The position numbers and the translations under genes were made by a program. A stretch of DNA of 64,000 bases, from NCBI RefSeq assembly GCF_014697125.1, contig NZ_JACJRG010000011.1, positions 62,001 through 126,000 of the forward strand, given 5' to 3'. This document shows positions 59,800 to 64,000 of the stretch, piece after piece; the first letter of the stretch is position 1, and each line of letters begins with the position of its first letter. The notes beneath the pieces are model-generated. The model saw only the letters and a list, made by a program, of their open reading frames with translations. It was not told the origin of the DNA and ran no database searches. Source of the DNA: Anabaena minutissima FACHB-250. Lineage in GTDB: Bacteria; Cyanobacteriota; Cyanobacteriia; Cyanobacteriales; Nostocaceae.

Positions 59800-60270
59800 T
59801 TAGTAACGATAGTGGGCAAAAGCTTTGTTTGCTTCCGCCATCCGGTGTGTTTCTTCCCGTTTGCGAATAGCATTCCCGCTTTCATTGGCTGCATCTAGTA
59901 ATTCATTCGCCAATCGGCCAGCCATTGTCCGTCCGGGTCTAGATCGAGAAAATTGTACCAACCAACGCAATGCGAGGGTAGTACCTCTTTCTGTACGTAC
60001 TTCCATTGGTACTTGATAAGTTGCTCCACCTACTCGGCGAGCTTTAACTTCTACTAGAGGTGTTGCATTCCGCACTGCTCTTTCAAATACTTCTAGTGCA
60101 TTAGTGCCTGTGCGTTCCTCTACAGTTTTTAAGGCATCATACACGATGCGGGCAGCAAGTGATTTTTTACCATGACGCATTATCCGTCGGATGATCATAC
60201 TTACAAGCCGACTGTTGTATACAGAGTCAGGCGGAACTGGCCGCCTTTGAATAACACCACGACGAGACAT
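59800..60270 (-). CDS. rpsG: 30S ribosomal protein S7
   Basis: 156 residues: [46 protein letters not shown], then [30 protein letters not shown] and the C-terminal [13 protein letters not shown]. Primary 16S-binding protein that nucleates the 30S head. Second gene of the str operon, 138 bp before fusA. Confidence 0.98.
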   Translation of the reverse strand: MSRRGVIQRRPVPPDSVYNSRLVSMIIRRIMRHGKKSLAARIVYDALKTVEERTGTNALEVFERAVRNATPLVEVKARRVGGATYQVPMEVRTERGTTLALRWLVQFSRSRPGRTMAGRLANELLDAANESGNAIRKREETHRMAEANKAFAHYRY

Positions 60271-60675
60271 ACTTTACCCTTAATTCGGATTTGGCAACGA
60301 AATTATATGCTATCAGACAGGGGCTTTCCTGCGCTTTGGTAGCTACAGATGCGATCCCGCAAAGAATTGCTTTACGGTTGCAATCACCCTAATTTTATAG
60401 ACTTGTATCCTGAATAACTGGAATAACAAAGCGACAACGTCTTTTTACTCTGGTTTTCCCAGGAAAACGCTGTAAGCGACAACAGCGTTTTGAATTTTTG
60501 ACTACACTTGCTCGCTGAGTGTAGATTTGGGAAATAAGCTGGAGTAATTTCTGGAAACAGACACTTAATAAATAATTATTTCTGTTTCAGAACAAGGGAA
60601 TGATCAGTTGTTATGCAATCTGGACGCTTTTGAGTCAAGGGGCTAATCGCAATAGATTACGATTAATCACTTGTC
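60271..60675. other. Long spacer between rpsL and rpsG with hairpin
   Basis: 405 bp, unusually wide for the S12-S7 junction. Contains a perfect 10-bp hairpin (60464-60473 aaaacgctgt / 60482-60491 acagcgtttt, loop 8 nt) that on the minus strand is followed by TTTTCC-type sequence. Candidate attenuator or processing site; otherwise AT-rich with no ORF. Confidence 0.55.
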
Positions 60676-61059
60676 TTATTTTTTCCCTTCTTTTGGTCGC
60701 TTAGTTCCATACTTGGAACGACCTTGTTTGCGGTCTTTAACTCCGGCTGTATCCAAAGTGCCGCGAATGATGTGGTATCTCACACCAGGTAGATCCTTCA
60801 CCCGACCACCACGAATCATCACAACTGAGTGTTCTTGTAAATTATGACCGATTCCGGGAATGTAAGCCGTTACTTCAAACCCAGAGGTTAGCCTTACCCT
60901 TGCTACTTTACGTAGTGCTGAGTTAGGCTTTTTAGGTGTGGTCGTGTATACTCTGGTACAAACACCCCGACGTTGAGGGCATTGTTTGAGAGCAGGGGAC
61001 TTGGTTTTCTGACGCGCTTTTTCGCGTTCACTACGTATTAATTGCTGTATTGTTGGCAT
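60676..61059 (-). CDS. rpsL: 30S ribosomal protein S12
   Basis: 127 residues with the S12 core: [99 protein letters not shown]. Both classic streptomycin-contact regions ([11 protein letters not shown] and GGRVKDLPG) are wild-type in appearance. First gene of the minus-strand str order. Confidence 0.98.
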   Translation of the reverse strand: MPTIQQLIRSEREKARQKTKSPALKQCPQRRGVCTRVYTTTPKKPNSALRKVARVRLTSGFEVTAYIPGIGHNLQEHSVVMIRGGRVKDLPGVRYHIIRGTLDTAGVKDRKQGRSKYGTKRPKEGKK

Positions 61060-61168
61060 GAGTTACAGCGCGTGAAGCTGCTTTGCTAGTCTAAGTTTTA
61101 ACAAATCCTGATTATAGCTTTTTTTGTGTTTTTATGTCAAACTTTTCATATTATTTTTAATTTTTTTG

Positions 61169-61507
61169 TTAAAACAAAGATGGTGTAGTGGTGGAAAAGG
61201 AGTTGCCACAGCCACAGGTAGCAACGGATTTGGGATTATGAAAGCGAAAACCACCCCCCATTAAATCCTCGGAATAGTCTATTGCTAGACCATCAACGTA
61301 GTTACAACTTTCAGCATCTATGACCACTTGAAAACTGTCAATGTCAAAAAGGCGATCGCCTGAGTTGATTTTTTCATCAAAAGACATATCGTAAAACCAA
61401 CCAGAACAGCCACCGGGTTTAATGGCTAACCTAAAATGTGTGTTTGGTTGCTGCTTTGCCTGTAAGCGACTGATTTCACTGACGGCGGCTGGGCTTAAAT
61501 GAATCAT
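61169..61507 (-). CDS. IscA/SufA-type iron-sulfur cluster assembly protein
   Basis: 112 residues from ATG 61507 (MIHLSPAAVSEISRLQ); the ORF could extend to 61534 but MIHLS is the family start. The three cluster-ligand Cys are visible: one in KPGGCSGWFYDM and the C-terminal pair CGCGNSF. The A-type carrier passes [2Fe-2S]/[4Fe-4S] clusters. Cyanobacteria have SufA and IscA paralogues, so the exact role is not fixed. Single gene near rpsL. Confidence 0.9.
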   Translation of the reverse strand: MIHLSPAAVSEISRLQAKQQPNTHFRLAIKPGGCSGWFYDMSFDEKINSGDRLFDIDSFQVVIDAESCNYVDGLAIDYSEDLMGGGFRFHNPKSVATCGCGNSFSTTTPSLF

Positions 61508-61534
61508 GAAACTAGTTGAGGCAATTGAAAACAC

Positions 61535-61925
61535 TATACCTAATTATTACAGATGACTGAGCTGCAATCATCAATAGTTCAAAAAGAACAACGATCTTGA
61601 GGGGAGTTGTGAGTGCTGTTAGCGGAAGCGGGGCGTTTAGCCCGTGCTGAGTTGTGTAAAGCCCTGCGGGCATAGCTGCGCTTAGAGCGGTAGCGCGGCG
61701 TTTAGCCCGTGCTGAATGCTGAGTGCTGAGTTGTGAGTTGTGTTAGCGGTAGCGCGGCGTTTAGCCGGTGCTGAGTTATGAATTGGTAATGGTTCGTTAT
61801 TTTTGATTTTTGAATTGATTTGTCCCCACCGACAAATAGGTAGGGACTGAAGATTGCAGTTTTGAATTTAAATGGTTTGCGAGATATTACTGTTAACTCA
61901 AAGTGATAACAGCAATATATGGGTA
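61535..61925. repeat. Gene-free gap filled with dispersed GC-rich repeats
   Basis: Three copies (61615-61652, 61687-61716, 61741-61775) of a repeat reading gcggtagcgcggcgtttagcc ... gtgctgag, mixed with gctgagt heptamers. Same family as 38373-38411 and the reverse copy inside the DUF2344 gene. No ORF. Confidence 0.8.
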
Positions 61926-62345
61926 TTAATTGGCAGTGCGGGCATAATCATCTTGGTAGCGAATAATATCATCTTCACCTAAGTATTCACCATTTTGGAC
62001 TTCAATTAATACCAAGGGAATGACTCCAGGATTTTCTAGACGATGAGATGTACACTGGGGTACGTATGTTGACTGATTATTACCAAGTAATATTTCCTGA
62101 TCACCGCAAACTACCCTAGCAGTTCCAGAAACAACAATCCAATGTTCACTACGATGATGGTGCATTTGTAAACTGAGGCGGTGTCCAGGCTTGACTTCGA
62201 TCCGCTTAATTTTGTAGCCGCGTCCTTCTTCTAAAACGGTGAAAGCACCCCAAGGACGTAGTTCAGTTGCAGCAATACTCCGGTTCGCGATCGCTGTAGG
62301 CAAGGATAAAGTGTTAGTCTTAGTATTTTCTGGATGTTGAGCCAT
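61926..62345 (-). CDS. Cupin, mannose-6-phosphate isomerase type II-like
   Basis: 139 residues from ATG 62345, chosen because GAGGT lies 5 nt upstream; ATGs at 62366 and 62423 are in frame. Cupin core: RPWGAFTVLEEGRGYKIKRIEVKPGHRLSLQMHHHRSEHWIVVSGTARVVCG with the metal-binding HHH-x-x-E-H motif, and the second motif (YVPQCTSHRLENPG). The sequence matches the isomerase part of mannose-1-phosphate guanylyltransferase/mannose-6-phosphate isomerase fusions, here as a standalone protein. Mannose or exopolysaccharide metabolism is likely. Confidence 0.88.
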   Translation of the reverse strand: MAQHPENTKTNTLSLPTAIANRSIAATELRPWGAFTVLEEGRGYKIKRIEVKPGHRLSLQMHHHRSEHWIVVSGTARVVCGDQEILLGNNQSTYVPQCTSHRLENPGVIPLVLIEVQNGEYLGEDDIIRYQDDYARTAN

Positions 62346-62649
62346 AGTTACCTCATTTGAAGACATATACAAACCGTCATTACTTTTAAATAATTGATGG
62401 AAAACTTTTGGGCAATTTTGCAACCGTGAAAATCAGCAATTTAGTTTTACCTTGCTAAACATAGCAAAGCAAAACTTTTGTGGATCAATAATCTCTGCTC
62501 AAACTATATTGTCTACACCAATTCTTCATTAAGCTTGATGGCAGCTTATTCTCAGCTTTAAAGAGGAACTGAGAAATTTTGGATTTTGGATTTTAGATTT
62601 TGGATTGACGCTAATCCAAAATTTAAAATTGAATTGCCCCGTTCTCTAT
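62346..62649. other. Intergenic, no gene seen
   Basis: 304 bp. Contains gattttggattttagattttgg-type repeats near 62580-62606 and AT-rich sequence. No ORF or hairpin I can support. Confidence 0.45.
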
Positions 62650-64000
62650 TTACCGAGATTGGAGAAAAATGCCAATCCCGTTGTGTACACGTGCAGCAGT
62701 ATTGGGATAACGGTCGAGTAGTTGCCCGCCTAGGTAAAGACTTGTGGAACTTCCACCGTCTAAGTTGAGGGCATTTACACAGCCTAACAGTTTCATTAAT
62801 TGGGCGTGTTCTGCTAAAGTCGGGCCAGCACCACCCGCACGGTTATGTACAGCCGCAATTACTAGGTGATTATTTGCGGTTGTGCAGATCGCGCTACGAC
62901 TAGCTTTTTGATTAATGAAGGCATTACTAAACTGTTCGCTTTTGGCATCAAGGACAATTTGCCCATTTTGTAACAACAATGGCCCTGCTCCCATGATGTT
63001 GGGGTAACGGTTAAACTCAGGGGCGGTAGTAGCACTTGTAATCTGCACATCAGTACCGATGGGTAACTGTGATGCTAGTGCGGTAGCAGTGCCACGTAAC
63101 ACTAGTAAGTAGCTACCAGGAGGAATGGGAAAGTTGGTTTGACCAGCTTTATCTCCTGCTAACTGATTAGTAATTTTGTTGTTTTGGACGATAAAAGCCC
63201 TTTCGTTGTCTGTTAACGATGTGTAAGTCTGACCCCAAGCCGGAGTGTAACGAGCAATACCATTCTGTACATAGCCACTGTTGAGAAATAAAATCGGCGA
63301 TCGCAAATTACTAGATGTAATTAAAGTTTCTTGTAAAGTGAGACGACCAAAGTAAAATTGTCCAGCATCATTCCAAGCGATCGCACCTCGGTTGAGAATA
63401 GGACTAGATAACCACTGACCGTCCCGACGAATTGCACCTAGGGGTAATCTATTATTGCGGTTGAAATAACCAGCGTTAATTGCTGCTATAGCTAGGTTTA
63501 TTTGGGCTTTTTGAATTAAGGGGGCTGTACCAATTAGGGTATTAGGTGCTGCCCAAATTGGTTTTATTGCTAACCCCACACTCCGGGGATTAACTTCTAA
63601 CCAAACTATCCCAAAGCGGTCTTGTCCTAATGTTACAAACTGCTGTCGCCAGCGTAATCCTGTTGCCCAGTTAATATCTCGTGGTTTGAGGGCATCGGGA
63701 CGCAGATCAATGACTAGGCGATCGGGGTTATTGATAGTGGTAATTTGAGGAGACAAATCTAAGGGAACACTGAGAGTAATAATAGTTTGATTATTTACAA
63801 TCTCTACTTTTTGAATTAACGCCTCAGAATCTGATTTTGGTGATGATTGTTTGAGTAGATTTGGTACTGATGGGGGTAAGGGAGTGTAGCGTTGAATTAA
63901 ACTAGCATCTGCGATCGCATCTAAGATAATTGTCCATTCCCTGTTAACTGGTGCAGAACTATTGGGAGTAGGCGCATTTGGATCATCCAGGAGAGTTTTA
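62650..64000 (-). CDS. Phosphodiester glycosidase (NAGPA-type) protein, partial
   Basis: The minus-strand frame is open from the stop at 62650 to the window end, so the true start lies beyond 64000; the in-frame TTG at 63756 is not its start. The visible 450 codons have an N-terminal beta-rich part (REWTIILDAIADASLIQRYTP ... NPDRLVIDLRPDAL) resembling an AMIN-type domain, then the NAGPA domain about the last 270 residues (AIAAINAGYFNRNNRLPLGAIRRDGQW, GAGPTLAEHAQLMKLLGCVNALNLDGGSSTSLYLGG). The latter is the exopolysaccharide/phosphodiester glycosidase family. Location is probably extracytoplasmic, but the signal peptide is outside the window. Confidence 0.85.
   Translation of the reverse strand, partial: KTLLDDPNAPTPNSSAPVNREWTIILDAIADASLIQRYTPLPPSVPNLLKQSSPKSDSEALIQKVEIVNNQTIITLSVPLDLSPQITTINNPDRLVIDLRPDALKPRDINWATGLRWRQQFVTLGQDRFGIVWLEVNPRSVGLAIKPIWAAPNTLIGTAPLIQKAQINLAIAAINAGYFNRNNRLPLGAIRRDGQWLSSPILNRGAIAWNDAGQFYFGRLTLQETLITSSNLRSPILFLNSGYVQNGIARYTPAWGQTYTSLTDNERAFIVQNNKITNQLAGDKAGQTNFPIPPGSYLLVLRGTATALASQLPIGTDVQITSATTAPEFNRYPNIMGAGPLLLQNGQIVLDAKSEQFSNAFINQKASRSAICTTANNHLVIAAVHNRAGGAGPTLAEHAQLMKLLGCVNALNLDGGSSTSLYLGGQLLDRYPNTAARVHNGIGIFLQSR

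Overview
The window looks like chromosomal DNA of a filamentous, probably heterocyst-forming cyanobacterium of the Nostoc/Anabaena/Trichormus group. The signs are many GCGATCGC (HIP1) octamers, heptameric short tandem repeats and dispersed palindromic repeats between (and sometimes inside) genes, cyanobacterium-specific families (SbtA/SbtB, DICT domain, DUF1830, DUF1997, DUF4079, LL-DAP aminotransferase) and an RNase E ending in the arginine-rich cyanobacterial nonapeptide. The identification rests on family recognition by eye; no search was run.

Region by region. 1-4 kb: feoA-feoB ferrous iron uptake, a Tat-exported beta carbonic anhydrase and a LivF-type ABC ATPase. 4.2-14.6 kb: an accessory island. 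It opens with a 117-bp foldback element and carries a three-gene cassette (double winged-helix protein, ORC-like AAA+ ATPase with a degenerate nuclease-like tail, and a DUF1802-like/Mrr-like PD-(D/E)XK nuclease). I read this cassette as a candidate uncharacterised defence or DNA-processing system. A possible group II intron 5' fragment, a 513-bp internally deleted insertion sequence, the sbtA-sbtB bicarbonate uptake pair with a duplicated leader, two tandem group II intron 3' ends and a double-Nif11 protein follow. 14.6-20 kb: pgi, a RelE-like toxin, LivM-LivG transport genes and an ArsR-DUF2087 regulator. 20-31 kb: a condensation-fold acyltransferase, hemA, glpX, two glutaredoxins (one paired with bolA), tadA, a PlsC-like acyltransferase and a subtilisin-like protease with a P domain. 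31-46 kb: an atypical response regulator, an unusual ABC ATPase, several cyanobacterial conserved proteins, a cobalamin-binding-type radical SAM protein, a DICT-HD protein coupled to a pentapeptide-repeat protein, a four-repeat cyanovirin-like secreted protein, a CPBP protease, clpS, dapL and a STAS protein. 46-55 kb: a large radical SAM-DUF2344 protein with repeat DNA inside its frame, the rne-rnhB operon, and pheA. 55-64 kb: the str operon (rpsL-rpsG-fusA-tuf-rpsJ, minus strand), an IscA-type protein, a cupin, and a phosphodiester glycosidase gene that runs off the right edge.

Most genes are housekeeping. The parts that work together are iron uptake (FeoAB); bicarbonate uptake (SbtA, its PII-like partner SbtB, and perhaps the exported carbonic anhydrase); branched-chain/neutral amino acid import (LivF, LivM and LivG, with the binding protein and LivH outside the window); Fe-S/redox handling (BolA, monothiol Grx, IscA); and translation (str operon). 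The most distinctive whole-window property is repeat DNA that has entered or extended coding frames: the feoA tail, feoB, the tadA start, the DUF2344 radical SAM gene, the rnhB N-terminus and the rne tail.
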